Assembly: GCA_001995005.1 (NCBI GenBank)
Contig: MDJN01000134.1
Coordinates: 1 to 44,951 of the forward strand
Reading direction: 5' to 3'
From: Candidatus Parepulonipiscium sp. PG-Nun2H_MBin03
GTDB lineage: Bacteria > Bacillota > Clostridia > Lachnospirales > Cellulosilyticaceae
Length of the DNA stretch: 44,951 nucleotides
Shown here: one piece after another, positions 25,937 to 34,540 of the stretch
How positions within the stretch are numbered: the first letter of the stretch is position 1
Layout: every line of letters begins with the position of its first letter
Notes under the pieces: model-generated
Seen by the model: the letters and a program-made list of their open reading frames with translations, nothing else
What the model was told of the DNA's origin: nothing
The model's database searches: none
Position numbers and translations under genes: made by a program

Positions 25937-27186
25937 CATTTGCTCTAAAGGGCAATATATGCCACACCCCAGATAAAAAAATAGAGATTTATGAAAATAG
26001 TTATTTAATAGTAAAAGATACAAAAGTGGTAGGAATATTTGAAGATATACCACAGCAGTTTAAAGATATTGAGGTTAAAGACTATGGCAAAAATTTAATT
26101 TTGCCAGGTCTGACTGACCTACATGTGCATGCACCACAATATACATTTGCTGGTCTTGGGATGGATTTAGAGCTATTAGATTGGCTAAATACGCATACAT
26201 TTGTAGAAGAAGCAAATTATAGCAATTTAGAGTACGCTAATAAAGCGTATGAGATTTTTACTAATGATTTGAAATATTCTGCTACAACTAGAGCTTGCAT
26301 TTTTGCAACTTTGCATACACCAGCTACTAAAGTTTTGATGGATAAACTAGAACAAACGGGACTTATAACTTTTGTAGGCAAGGTTAATATGGACAGAAAT
26401 TCACCAGATACTTTAATTGAAGAGACAAATGAGTCTATAGAAGAAACTACTAAGTGGCTAGAATTAATAGATGGAAAATATAAATACACTAAACCTATTT
26501 TAACTCCAAGATTTATTCCATCTTGTACAGATGAACTGATGACTAAGTTAAAAGAAATTAGGGATAAATATGATTTGCCGGTACAATCTCATTTATCTGA
26601 AAATCCATCTGAAATAGAGTGGGTAAAAGAATTGTGTCCCACATCTTCTTCTTATGCAGATGCATATAGACAGTTTGGAATGCTATCAGGGTCTATTATG
26701 GCACACTGCGTACATTCAGATGAAGATGAACAACAAATGTTAAAGGAACAAAATGTATTTGTAGCTCATAGCCCACAGTCTAATATAGGCCTTTCTTCGG
26801 GTATTGCACCTGTAAGACAAATGCTAGACAAAGATATCAATGTAGGGCTTGCAAGTGACGTTGCAGGAGGATATTCAATATCTATATTTAAAGCAATGGC
26901 AGATGCCATTCAAGTGTCTAAACTTAGATGGAGATTAATTAACTCAGATGAAAAAGCACTTTCTATCGCGGAGGCATTTTATTTAGGTACAAAAGGTGGT
27001 GGAGCATTTTTTGGAAAAGTAGGAAGCTTTGAAGAAGATTATGATGCAGATATTTTAGTAATTGATGATGCTAAATTAAACGTTATTCGAGAGTTTACTG
27101 TTTCGCAACGAATTGAAAGACTTATATATATGAGTGAAGTCGTAGATATTAAAAGTAAATATGTAGCAGGTAGATGTATATTTTAA
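25933..27186 (+). CDS. guaD: Guanine deaminase
   Basis: A 417-aa zinc aminohydrolase converting guanine to xanthine and ammonia. Motifs: LTDLHVHAPQYTFAG (H64, H66), the RFIPSCTDELM segment, QSHLSENPSEIEWV, MAHCVHSDEDE and LASDVAGGYS. These fit GuaD more closely than SsnA, to which it is distantly related. Its start overlaps the ygfK stop as ATGA (4 nt). It feeds guanine into the xanthine pool used by the two xanthine dehydrogenases that flank this part of the operon. Confidence 0.92.
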   Translation: MTFALKGNICHTPDKKIEIYENSYLIVKDTKVVGIFEDIPQQFKDIEVKDYGKNLILPGLTDLHVHAPQYTFAGLGMDLELLDWLNTHTFVEEANYSNLEYANKAYEIFTNDLKYSATTRACIFATLHTPATKVLMDKLEQTGLITFVGKVNMDRNSPDTLIEETNESIEETTKWLELIDGKYKYTKPILTPRFIPSCTDELMTKLKEIRDKYDLPVQSHLSENPSEIEWVKELCPTSSSYADAYRQFGMLSGSIMAHCVHSDEDEQQMLKEQNVFVAHSPQSNIGLSSGIAPVRQMLDKDINVGLASDVAGGYSISIFKAMADAIQVSKLRWRLINSDEKALSIAEAFYLGTKGGGAFFGKVGSFEEDYDADILVIDDAKLNVIREFTVSQRIERLIYMSEVVDIKSKYVAGRCIF

Positions 27187-27241
27187 TTGCTGGGTAATAC
27201 CCACAACACAAATTTCGCATACTTAGAAAGGAGCATCGACG

Positions 27242-29524
27242 ATGGTAGGAAAGAGTATACCTAGAGTAGACGCATTCGATAAAGTAACAGGTAGAGCCAA
27301 ATATGTAGAAGACATACTTCCACAAGATACACTAGTAGCAAGAATTTATCATTCAAAAATTGCTAATGGTCTTGTGAAAAGCATTGATACTACAGAGGCA
27401 GAAAAAGTACCAGGAGTTGTAAAGATAGTTACATGTTTTGATGTAACAGAAAAACATTATTATCCAACAGCAGGTCATCCTTGGACATTAGATGTATCAC
27501 ATCAAGATATAGCGGATAGACTGGTATTAACAGATAGAGTAAGATTTGTAGGAGATGATGTTGCAGCTGTTATTGCAGAAAATGACGTTGCGGCAGATCA
27601 AGCAGTTAGATTATTAAAAGTGGAGTATGAAGAGTATCCGTTTGTTTTAAAACCGCTAGAGGCAATTAAACCTGAGGCACCGCAAATTCATGATGACTTT
27701 AAAAGAAATATACTAAGAGTGACTACTAGAGAAAAAGGAAATTATGAAGAAGCAATAAAAGAACAAGGATTAATTAGAGTAGAAGGCTGGTATTCAACTC
27801 CTATAGTACAACACTGCCATATAGAAAATCATATTTGTACTGCAAGAACAGAAAATGGTAAAATTGTAATTAGTTCATCAACTCAAATTCCGCATATTGT
27901 AAGAAGGATAGTTGGGCAGGCACTAGGAATGGATTGGGGCAAAATTAGAGTAATTAAGCCATTTATAGGCGGAGGTTTTGGTAATAAACAAGATGCATTA
28001 TATGAACCGCTATGTGCATTTTTAACTTTGCAAGTAGGTGGCAGACCAGTAACAATTAACGTATCAAGAGAAGAAACTTTTGTATCAAACAGGGTAAGAC
28101 ATCCGTTTAATGTACATTTGATTTCTCATCTACGTGCTGATGGTACATTAGTTGCAAGAAAAGTAGCGATTTATTCTAACCAAGGTGCATACGCATCACA
28201 TGGTCATTCTATCGCAGCAAAAGGAATGGGTGCATTAGCACAGCTTTACCCATGCGAGCATTTTTCAGCAGAAGCATATACAGTATTTACAAATACTCCA
28301 GTAGCAGGAGCTATGAGAGGGTATGGTATACCACAAACTATGTTTGCAGAAGAGAGCCATATTGAAGATATTATCAAAAAGTTAGGTGAGAATTCATTAA
28401 ATTGGAGAAGAAATCACATTATGCCAGTAGGCTTTGAAGATACATTCTCAAAAAATGTTCATCACTATGATTCATTCAACCAATGCTTTGATAAAGCAAA
28501 CGCATATTTAGATTATGAGAAAAAAGTGGAGCTGTATAAAAATCAAACAGGTGAGAAAAGACGTGGAGTTGGTATGGCAGCATTTTGGTATAACACTGCT
28601 GTATGGCCAATTGCTCTTGAAACTTCAAGCTGTCGTATGATTTTAAATCAAGATGGATCTTTACAAGTGCAATTGGGAGAAACGGAAATTGGGCAAGGTG
28701 CGGATACTGCATTTACACAGATGGTAGCACATGCTGTTGGGGTTACAATAGATAAAGTTTATGTAATCTCAAACCAAGATACAGATGTTACCCCGTATAG
28801 CTCAGGTTCATATGCATCAAGGCAAACGTATGTAGCCGGCTTTTCTATAACAAAAACTGCTCAGGAGTTACGCAAAAAGATATTAGATGTAGGTTATAGA
28901 TATACTAGAGTTTCAGTAGATTTATTAGATATTGTAGATAATAATCTAGTTCGCATTACGGATAATAAAGTAGTTATGACACTTGCAGATTTAGCAAATG
29001 CATCTCTTTATGACACAGACTTTAGTCAGCATATTAGTGCGGAGCAAACGGCACAAGCAAAATCTAATGCATATTCATTTGGGTGTTGTTTTGTAGAAGT
29101 AGAAGTGGATATTCCATTATGTAAAGTAGAACTTATAGATATTATTAATGTTCATGACTGTGGAACGTTAATTAATCCTGCATTAGCAGAAGCACAAGTG
29201 CATGGTGGAATGAGCATGGGTATAGGCTTTGCCCTTAGCGAAAATTTATTGATAGACCAAAAGACAGGAAAAGTTTTAAATGATAATTTACTTGATTATA
29301 AGTTAGCTACATTTATGGATCATCCAGATTTGGAGGCACAATTTGTACAAAATGCAGAGCCTACTAGTCCTTATGGAACAAAAGGCTTAGGAGAACCACC
29401 AACGTGTCCGGTTGCACCGGCGATACGTAATGCAGTGTTGCATGCTACTGGAATTGCAATAAATGATTTGCCACTGAACCCACACAAGCTGTTTGAGGCA
29501 TTTAAAGAAGGAGGGCTGATATAA
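27242..29524 (+). CDS. xdhA: Xanthine dehydrogenase molybdenum-binding subunit
   Basis: A 760-aa Mo-cofactor subunit. It starts with GKSIPRVDAFDKVTGRAKY and holds FIGGGFGNKQD, AGAMRGYGIPQ, GETEIGQGADT, SSGSYASRQTY and KGLGEPPTCP with the catalytic Glu. Length agrees with E. coli XdhA (about 750 aa). RBS AAAGGAG is about 8 nt before the ATG. It forms a three-subunit enzyme with XdhB (FAD) and XdhC (2Fe-2S), encoded next, and is a second purine hydroxylase of different architecture from the fused enzyme at 17713-20265. Confidence 0.94.
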   Translation: MVGKSIPRVDAFDKVTGRAKYVEDILPQDTLVARIYHSKIANGLVKSIDTTEAEKVPGVVKIVTCFDVTEKHYYPTAGHPWTLDVSHQDIADRLVLTDRVRFVGDDVAAVIAENDVAADQAVRLLKVEYEEYPFVLKPLEAIKPEAPQIHDDFKRNILRVTTREKGNYEEAIKEQGLIRVEGWYSTPIVQHCHIENHICTARTENGKIVISSSTQIPHIVRRIVGQALGMDWGKIRVIKPFIGGGFGNKQDALYEPLCAFLTLQVGGRPVTINVSREETFVSNRVRHPFNVHLISHLRADGTLVARKVAIYSNQGAYASHGHSIAAKGMGALAQLYPCEHFSAEAYTVFTNTPVAGAMRGYGIPQTMFAEESHIEDIIKKLGENSLNWRRNHIMPVGFEDTFSKNVHHYDSFNQCFDKANAYLDYEKKVELYKNQTGEKRRGVGMAAFWYNTAVWPIALETSSCRMILNQDGSLQVQLGETEIGQGADTAFTQMVAHAVGVTIDKVYVISNQDTDVTPYSSGSYASRQTYVAGFSITKTAQELRKKILDVGYRYTRVSVDLLDIVDNNLVRITDNKVVMTLADLANASLYDTDFSQHISAEQTAQAKSNAYSFGCCFVEVEVDIPLCKVELIDIINVHDCGTLINPALAEAQVHGGMSMGIGFALSENLLIDQKTGKVLNDNLLDYKLATFMDHPDLEAQFVQNAEPTSPYGTKGLGEPPTCPVAPAIRNAVLHATGIAINDLPLNPHKLFEAFKEGGLI

Positions 29525-29525
29525 T

Positions 29526-30413
29526 ATGTATGATATTGGTAATCTATATGAAGCCACAAGTATAAAAAATGCTATCGATCTACTATGCGAGCATCCGAAA
29601 GCACATATTATCGCAGGTGGTAGTGACGTTTTAGTACAAATGAGAGAAGGTAAATTAGCAGGTGTTGACCTTGTAAGTATTTATAAGCTAGATGAGATGC
29701 GAGGTATTACTATAACTGATGATAAAAGTATTCGCATAGGTTCCTTAACTAGTTTTTCTCACATTACTCACAATAAGATAATTGAAGAAAACCTATATGT
29801 ATTAGGCGAAGCTGTTGACCAAGTTGGAGGACCGCAAGTAAGAAATATAGGTACTATAGGAGGCAACACATGTAATGGAGTTACGTCTGCTGACTCTGCC
29901 TCTACGCTATTTGCACTAGATGCCATGATAGAAATTACTGGTAAAAACGGTGTAAGAACTATACCTATATCAGAGTTTTATATCAGTGCAGGTAAGGTGG
30001 CATTAGAAGTGGGAGATGTTCAAACTGCAATTATTATCCCTCATAAATCATATGATGGATACAGTGGATATTACCTAAAATATGCAATGCGTAATGCGAT
30101 GGATATCTCGACTTTAGGTTGTTCTGTAAATGTTAAATTATCTGCGGATAAAACTATCATAGAAGATGCTCGTATAGCATTTGGAGTAGCAGGGCCTATT
30201 CCGCTACGTGCAAAAACAGCCGAAAAGAGAGTAAAATCAGCACCTATAAATGAGCAAACTTTTGATACGTTCGCTGAGTCAATACTAGAAGACATCAACC
30301 CTCGAGATAGCTGGAGAGCGACTAAAGCATTTAGATGTCATATAGGAAAAAGCATTGCTAAACGAGCGTTAGAAAAGGCAATCCAAAGAGCGGGGGTGGA
30401 GACTCATGTTTAA
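29526..30413 (+). CDS. xdhB: Xanthine dehydrogenase FAD-binding subunit
   Basis: A 295-aa member of the CO-dehydrogenase flavoprotein family. FAD loops are visible as HIIAGGSDVLVQMREG near the N-terminus and VRNIGTIGGNTCNG in the middle. It passes electrons from the Fe-S subunit to NAD+ or another acceptor. It starts 1 nt after xdhA and overlaps xdhC by 8 nt, so the three subunits are translationally coupled. Length matches E. coli XdhB (292 aa). Confidence 0.94.
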   Translation: MYDIGNLYEATSIKNAIDLLCEHPKAHIIAGGSDVLVQMREGKLAGVDLVSIYKLDEMRGITITDDKSIRIGSLTSFSHITHNKIIEENLYVLGEAVDQVGGPQVRNIGTIGGNTCNGVTSADSASTLFALDAMIEITGKNGVRTIPISEFYISAGKVALEVGDVQTAIIIPHKSYDGYSGYYLKYAMRNAMDISTLGCSVNVKLSADKTIIEDARIAFGVAGPIPLRAKTAEKRVKSAPINEQTFDTFAESILEDINPRDSWRATKAFRCHIGKSIAKRALEKAIQRAGVETHV

Positions 30414-30882
30414 AGAAATCACTTGTAGTATCAATGGAAAAGAATGCACAAAAGTTATAGACGTTAGAGCTTCCCTAACGGATATGCTACGAAATCAATA
30501 TCATTTAACTAGCGTAAAAAAAGGTTGTGAGGTAGGAGAGTGTGGTGCTTGTACAGTGCTTATAGACGGTGAGGCGTACAATTCATGCATATACCTTGCT
30601 GTGTGGGCAGAAGGAAAATCTATTTGGACACTAGAAGGATTGATGAGTCCAGACGGTGAACTGAGTGATATTCAACAAGCGTTTATAGATGAAGCTGCTA
30701 TACAATGTGGATTTTGTACCCCAGGTTTTGTTATGACTACAGTAGAAATTCTAAATCAGAAAAAATTGTATACACGAGATGAACTAAGAAAGCTGTTATC
30801 AGGCCACCTTTGCCGTTGTACGGGATACCAAAATGTTTTAAATGCAGTTGAAAAAGTTATGAAAGACCGATTAAATCAGTAA
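30406..30882 (+). CDS. xdhC: Xanthine dehydrogenase 2Fe-2S subunit
   Basis: A 158-aa protein with the two [2Fe-2S] binding sets of this family: CEVGECGACTV...C in the plant-ferredoxin-like domain, and QCGFCTPG plus HLCRCTGY in the helical domain. Length matches E. coli XdhC (159 aa). RBS GGGGGTGGAG lies inside the end of xdhB. It is the last gene of the purine operon; a good terminator follows. Confidence 0.95.
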   Translation: MFKEITCSINGKECTKVIDVRASLTDMLRNQYHLTSVKKGCEVGECGACTVLIDGEAYNSCIYLAVWAEGKSIWTLEGLMSPDGELSDIQQAFIDEAAIQCGFCTPGFVMTTVEILNQKKLYTRDELRKLLSGHLCRCTGYQNVLNAVEKVMKDRLNQ

Positions 30883-30889
30883 CAAAATT

Positions 30890-30929
30890 ATAGTCTATAA
30901 CTAAAATTAATAGTTGTAGACTATTTTTG
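30890..30929 (+). terminator. Intrinsic terminator ending the purine operon
   Basis: 14-bp stem ATAGTCTATAACTA / TAGTTGTAGACTAT (30890-30903, 30911-30924; one U-G pair), 7-nt loop, followed by TTTTTGC. Confidence 0.85.
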
Positions 30930-31002
30930 CATAGACAATTGCGGTGTTAAGTTTTTGATATCGGTTAATACTAAAACTTAAAAGATGAAGAGGTTATATA
31001 TT

Positions 31003-31350
31003 GTGAAAAAAAATGACATAATATTAATAGGCACTATCTCAATAATTGCTATGATATTTTATATATTTGTATTTTCGAAAGAAGCAGATATAGTTAAGAT
31101 AAGCATTGACGGGATAGAATACGGCACATATTCTTTAGATAAGGATCAAATAATAAATATTAACAATAGCAATACGTTACAAATAATAGATAATACGGCG
31201 ACTATGATAGAGGCGGATTGCCCGGACCAATTATGCATACACCAAGCGTCTATAAGCAAAAACCGGCAAAATATTATCTGTTTGCCAAACAAAGTTATAG
31301 CAGAGGTAATAAGTGTTGATGAAACAGAATTTGATGTATTGGTGTATTAG
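31003..31350 (+). CDS. NusG domain II-containing membrane-anchored protein
   Basis: About 115 aa. One N-terminal membrane helix (IILIGTISIIAMIFYIFVF) is followed by an extracytoplasmic NusG domain II-like beta domain with DCPDQLC...H and IICLPNKVIAEV, the typical signature of this family. I prefer the GTG at 31003, which has GAAGAGG 9-10 nt upstream; an ATG at 30985 would add six residues but lacks a ribosome site. It stands 9 nt before the Gx transporter gene, the usual Clostridia pairing. The molecular role is not established. Confidence 0.85.
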   Translation: MKKNDIILIGTISIIAMIFYIFVFSKEADIVKISIDGIEYGTYSLDKDQIININNSNTLQIIDNTATMIEADCPDQLCIHQASISKNRQNIICLPNKVIAEVISVDETEFDVLVY

Positions 31351-31359
31351 GAGAAAATA

Positions 31360-31845
31360 ATGAGCACAAGCAAAATAACATATTTAGGAGTAATGGTAAC
31401 CATTGCACTGATATTTAGCTATATAGAATTTTTAATACCTATAAAATTTCCCGTTCCTGGTATAAAGCTGGGTCTTGCAAATGTAGTTATTTTAGTAATA
31501 TTATATAAGATGGGGTGGAAAGCAGCGTTTTGGGTCTCCACCATTCGAGTGGTTATATCGGGATTTTTATTTGGTAATCCAATGATGATTTTATTTAGTT
31601 TAGTAGGATGTACATTAAGTCTTTTTTCTATGACGCTAATATATAAAAAAGACTCCTTTAGCATTATGGGAGTGAGCATGTTAGGAGCGGTTATGCATAA
31701 TTTAGGGCAAGTTTTGGTGGCCATGATTGTAATGGAAAGTTTTAGTGTAATATACTATTTTATAAGTTTATTAATAGCAGCGTTGTTTACTGGTTTTGTT
31801 ATAGGGATAATTGCACAGCGACTGTTAGCGATTAATGTAAATTAA
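31360..31845 (+). CDS. Gx transporter family protein (heptaprenyl diphosphate synthase component I-like)
   Basis: A 161-aa integral membrane protein with about five hydrophobic helices. The motif ...VPGIKLGLANVVILVILYKMG and the later LGAVMHNLGQV are hallmarks of the Hpre_diP_synt_I/Gx transporter family. Older annotation as a heptaprenyl diphosphate synthase component is probably misleading, since the protein looks like an ECF-type substrate-binding membrane component. Its partner, the NusG-II protein, sits directly upstream. The substrate is unknown. Confidence 0.87.
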   Translation: MSTSKITYLGVMVTIALIFSYIEFLIPIKFPVPGIKLGLANVVILVILYKMGWKAAFWVSTIRVVISGFLFGNPMMILFSLVGCTLSLFSMTLIYKKDSFSIMGVSMLGAVMHNLGQVLVAMIVMESFSVIYYFISLLIAALFTGFVIGIIAQRLLAINVN

Positions 31846-31858
31846 AATTAATATATTA

Positions 31859-31888
31859 TTGTCATAAATAGCTAATACATGTTATAAT
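31859..31888 (+). promoter_or_regulatory. Candidate sigma-A promoter for the small peptide/protease pair
   Basis: TTGTCA, 18 nt, TATAAT, with an extended -10 TG (TGTTATAAT). It lies about 65 nt before the start codon of the 70-aa gene. Confidence 0.6.
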
Positions 31889-31951
31889 AATTAAATATAA
31901 TCATATATTTGATACAGTTTATACTTAAAATAATTTTAAAGGAGAGATAAT

Positions 31952-32164
31952 ATGAAAGATATTTTGATATCTATATTAGCAATAATTACTTTTGGAGCTA
32001 ATATATTTGCAATCTCTGCAGAAGCACCTATAATTACAAGTGCAGAAGTAAGCGAAGAGATAGATCAAGCAGTAGAAGATATTCATATATCAGACGATAT
32101 GCTAGAGATTGATTTACTATATGATAAAATGCTTTATGAACTTGATGAGGAGGAGATACAGTGA
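31952..32164 (+). CDS. Small secreted acidic peptide of unknown function
   Basis: A 70-aa protein. A hydrophobic N-terminus (ILISILAIITFGANIFAISA) looks like a signal peptide with a likely cut after AISAEA or just before; the mature part is strongly acidic (EEIDQAVEDIHISDDMLEID, ending in DEEEIQ). I do not recognise a family. RBS AAGGAGAG precedes the ATG. The stop overlaps the protease start (4 nt, GTGA), and the protease ribosome site lies in its last codons, so the two are translationally coupled. It may be a partner, inhibitor or substrate of that protease. Confidence 0.7.
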   Translation: MKDILISILAIITFGANIFAISAEAPIITSAEVSEEIDQAVEDIHISDDMLEIDLLYDKMLYELDEEEIQ

Positions 32165-32853
32165 TATTTTATGATTCGACATATATTTTAATTATATTAG
32201 GTGCTATAATAACTTTAGCTGCACAAGCTAAATTAACATCTACATTTTCAAAATATTCTACCATAAGAAATGCGAGAGGTCTTACAGGAAAAGAAGTGGC
32301 AGAACAAATTTTAAGGTCTCAAGGCTTGTATGACGTTACAGTAAGATATGTTCCTGGGAATTTATCAGACCATTATGACCCTAGTAGCAAAACAGTAAAT
32401 TTATCAGATGCCACATATAACAAAACATCAATAGCCGCAGTAGGAGTTGCCGCACATGAATGTGGACACGCATTACAACATGATGAAAATTATGTACCAC
32501 TGCAAATGAGAACACTTATAGTACCAGTTGCAAGATTTGGCAGTATGGCAGCAGTACCATTGATTATACTAGGAATGTTTTTATCAGGGACAACGTCACA
32601 ATTAATCATTCAACTAGGCATTATCGCATTTTTGGGTGCGGTTATTTTTCAAGTTGTGACATTGCCTGTTGAGTATAATGCATCAAATAGAGCAGTAGAT
32701 ATTTTAGAAAGCTCAGGCATATTATCTTCTAGCGAAATACCTGCTACAAAAACTGTATTAAATGCAGCTGCTCTAACTTATGTAGCAGCAGTTGCAGCAT
32801 CACTATTGCAACTGCTTAGATTAGTTTTAATAACAAGTAATAGAAATGAATAG
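32161..32853 (+). CDS. Membrane zinc metallopeptidase, YugP-like
   Basis: A 230-aa membrane protease. The zinc motif is HECGH at 99-103, with a second Glu/Asn region at PVEYNASNRAVDIL. Several hydrophobic helices are present: one at the N-terminus, two after the active site and one near the C-terminus. It matches the neutral zinc metallopeptidase family (YugP) in length and layout. The start is GTG at 32161 with GAGGAGGAG 5-8 nt upstream, overlapping the small secreted peptide gene. Cellular substrate unknown. Confidence 0.9.
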   Translation: MIFYDSTYILIILGAIITLAAQAKLTSTFSKYSTIRNARGLTGKEVAEQILRSQGLYDVTVRYVPGNLSDHYDPSSKTVNLSDATYNKTSIAAVGVAAHECGHALQHDENYVPLQMRTLIVPVARFGSMAAVPLIILGMFLSGTTSQLIIQLGIIAFLGAVIFQVVTLPVEYNASNRAVDILESSGILSSSEIPATKTVLNAAALTYVAAVAASLLQLLRLVLITSNRNE

Positions 32854-32860
32854 AGATACT

Positions 32861-33784
32861 TTAATTATCACTTAGAGTATCTATTTCAGTAGCTTCGACA
32901 ACATTTTTACGTAAGAAAGCAAACTTTGTTTCCCCACAAATAATAGATATAAAAATTAGAGTAAATCCAATTATCATAGTTAATGTTAACTTGTCATATC
33001 CTAATAGCATTGATAGTATAACTGCAAAAGGAGCTTCAAGCGAAATTAAAATACTGGCATTGGTAGGCGGAGTATAGCGTTGCCCATAGTTTTGGCATAA
33101 AAAAGCTACAATGGAACAAATAACTATGAGATAAGCTATTTCAGGAGCTGCAACTTGTAGGTTTGCCAATATTTCAGGAGTTGGTGGCTGCGTAATAAAT
33201 ACTGCAATCCATGCACATATGGCAAAAAACATAAATTGTAATATGGTCATGGCAAATAAATCACGGTCCTTAACAAATTTACCAACAGCTACAATAGTTA
33301 CGGCAAAACAGCAACCGCCTATTAGAGTTAATATATCTCCTATATTAAGACTAAAACCATCACCGCTAAGAGTGATAAAACCTATTCCTGATAGACATAA
33401 TACACTGGCTACTAAGTTGTATATATCAGGTCTTTTTTTGTCTACTGCCCAATAGAGTAAGGGTACTACAACGCAATAAACTACAACTAGAAAAGCATTT
33501 TTACTAGGAGTAGTATAATTCAAACCGCTTACCTGAAAAGCATACGTAAGAAATAGTGAAATGCCTATAACTGCACTACGACTTATATAATCTTTAGTAA
33601 TTGATTTTAATCTTTTGTGAAAAATAATTGCAAGTATTATACCAGCACCTGTAAAACGTATAGCAAGAACCCAAAACGTAGGTATTGCATCTAAGACTCC
33701 TTTTGTAACAACAAATGCACTACCAAAGCAAAAAGCGGCTAAGGCAATCATAAAAGGAGCGATTTTTTTTACATCTATGTTCAT
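32861..33784 (-). CDS. EamA/DMT family transporter
   Basis: A 307-aa membrane protein with about ten transmembrane helices in two EamA repeats. Typical sequence: FCFGSAFVVTKG and FWVLAIRFTGAG in the first repeat, TPPTNASILISLEAPFAVI in the second. Such proteins export metabolites or amino acids; the substrate cannot be read from the sequence. RBS AAGGGGGAAA is just before the ATG. It is the last gene in the minus-strand series but is separated from the thioesterase gene by a terminator-like hairpin, so it may be a separate unit. A short imperfect hairpin at its 3' end (about 32855-32880) may stop both this gene and the protease gene opposite. Confidence 0.92.
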   Translation of the reverse strand: MNIDVKKIAPFMIALAAFCFGSAFVVTKGVLDAIPTFWVLAIRFTGAGIILAIIFHKRLKSITKDYISRSAVIGISLFLTYAFQVSGLNYTTPSKNAFLVVVYCVVVPLLYWAVDKKRPDIYNLVASVLCLSGIGFITLSGDGFSLNIGDILTLIGGCCFAVTIVAVGKFVKDRDLFAMTILQFMFFAICAWIAVFITQPPTPEILANLQVAAPEIAYLIVICSIVAFLCQNYGQRYTPPTNASILISLEAPFAVILSMLLGYDKLTLTMIIGFTLIFISIICGETKFAFLRKNVVEATEIDTLSDN

Positions 33785-33807
33785 TTTTGTTTCCCCCTTA
33801 ATATATC

Positions 33808-33850
33808 TTAATATATAAAGTGGTAATCACCTATTGAAGGCAATTACCAC
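33808..33850 (-). terminator. Terminator-like hairpin at the end of the CoA locus
   Basis: Stem GTGGTAAT / ATTACCAC (33820-33827, 33843-33850), with extra inner pairing. Read on the minus strand it is followed by CTTTATATATT. It lies 8 nt after the thioesterase stop codon. Confidence 0.55.
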
Positions 33851-33858
33851 AATATTTT

Positions 33859-34269
33859 CTATTCAGTCAAAAGTTTACGCATAAGTGGGCTAATTGGCTG
33901 GCTGCATCTGTTTGTTGAATCATATCCAACATATACGCTTTGAGCATCAAATAATAGTTCGTTTTCACCGGCTCTATAAATCTCAAAAATCAGTGTAAAA
34001 CTTCTAGTGCCTATTTCTTTAAGCCGAACACCAACATCTAATAAATCATCATATACTGCACTAGAAGAATAGGTGGCGGTATACTTTCGATGACAAATCT
34101 CTGATTCGCCTTCTGCTAAATATTTATAGGGATGGCCTTTAGCACGAAAATATTCTTCAAATGCTACATCAGTATAAATAGAATAATTACCATTATATAC
34201 TATGCCTTGCTGGTCAACTTCTCCGAAGCGTACACGTATTTGATGAAAAAAATCAAAGTCATTTCGCAT
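33859..34269 (-). CDS. Hotdog-fold acyl-CoA thioesterase (4HBT/YbgC-like)
   Basis: A 136-aa protein. The N-terminal RVRFGEVDQQGIVYNGNYSI matches the 4-hydroxybenzoyl-CoA thioesterase active-site region with its Asp (D of EVDQQG); VRLKEIGTRSFTLIFEIYR is a standard hotdog strand pair. I chose the ATG at 34267-34269 because AAGAGGTG lies about 9 nt upstream; a longer frame runs back to 34320 but overlaps the ferredoxin gene heavily. With the chosen start it overlaps the ferredoxin stop by 11 nt. It is the last gene of the CoA locus and may release the final acid or clear dead-end CoA esters. Confidence 0.88.
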   Translation of the reverse strand: MRNDFDFFHQIRVRFGEVDQQGIVYNGNYSIYTDVAFEEYFRAKGHPYKYLAEGESEICHRKYTATYSSSAVYDDLLDVGVRLKEIGTRSFTLIFEIYRAGENELLFDAQSVYVGYDSTNRCSQPISPLMRKLLTE

Positions 34270-34534
34270 TTTTTTTAACACCTCTTTTAAGTAAAGTTTC
34301 ATATCGTTTAAGAGCCGCATCTTTTGAATTGGCGTTTCTCTTCCTTATTTTATGGAATAGTGCGTCGAATATACATATATCAACGCAATACCCACAGTTT
34401 ACACATCGTTGGTATGCCTCTTTAGTGGGCTGAGGAAATCCGTCTGGTTTATTCTCTAATAAGCCCATAGGACAAAATACGATGCATCGACCGCATTTAG
34501 CACATTTATCTTCTTCAATATGAATAAGACTCAC
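34259..34534 (-). CDS. 2x[4Fe-4S] ferredoxin-type protein
   Basis: A 91-aa protein. First cluster: C11, C14, C17, C21 (CAKCGRCIVFCP). Second: C44, C47, C50, C54 (CVNCGYCVDICIF), where the usual Pro after the last Cys is Ile. A basic tail of about 30 residues (RKRNANSKDAALKRYETLLK) follows. The start is GTG at 34534 with GAAGGGTGA upstream. It probably shuttles electrons for the acyl-CoA dehydrogenase or activates the locus enzymes; the partner is inferred from operon position only. Confidence 0.9.
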   Translation of the reverse strand: MSLIHIEEDKCAKCGRCIVFCPMGLLENKPDGFPQPTKEAYQRCVNCGYCVDICIFDALFHKIRKRNANSKDAALKRYETLLKRGVKKNAK

Positions 34535-34540
34535 TTAGCA

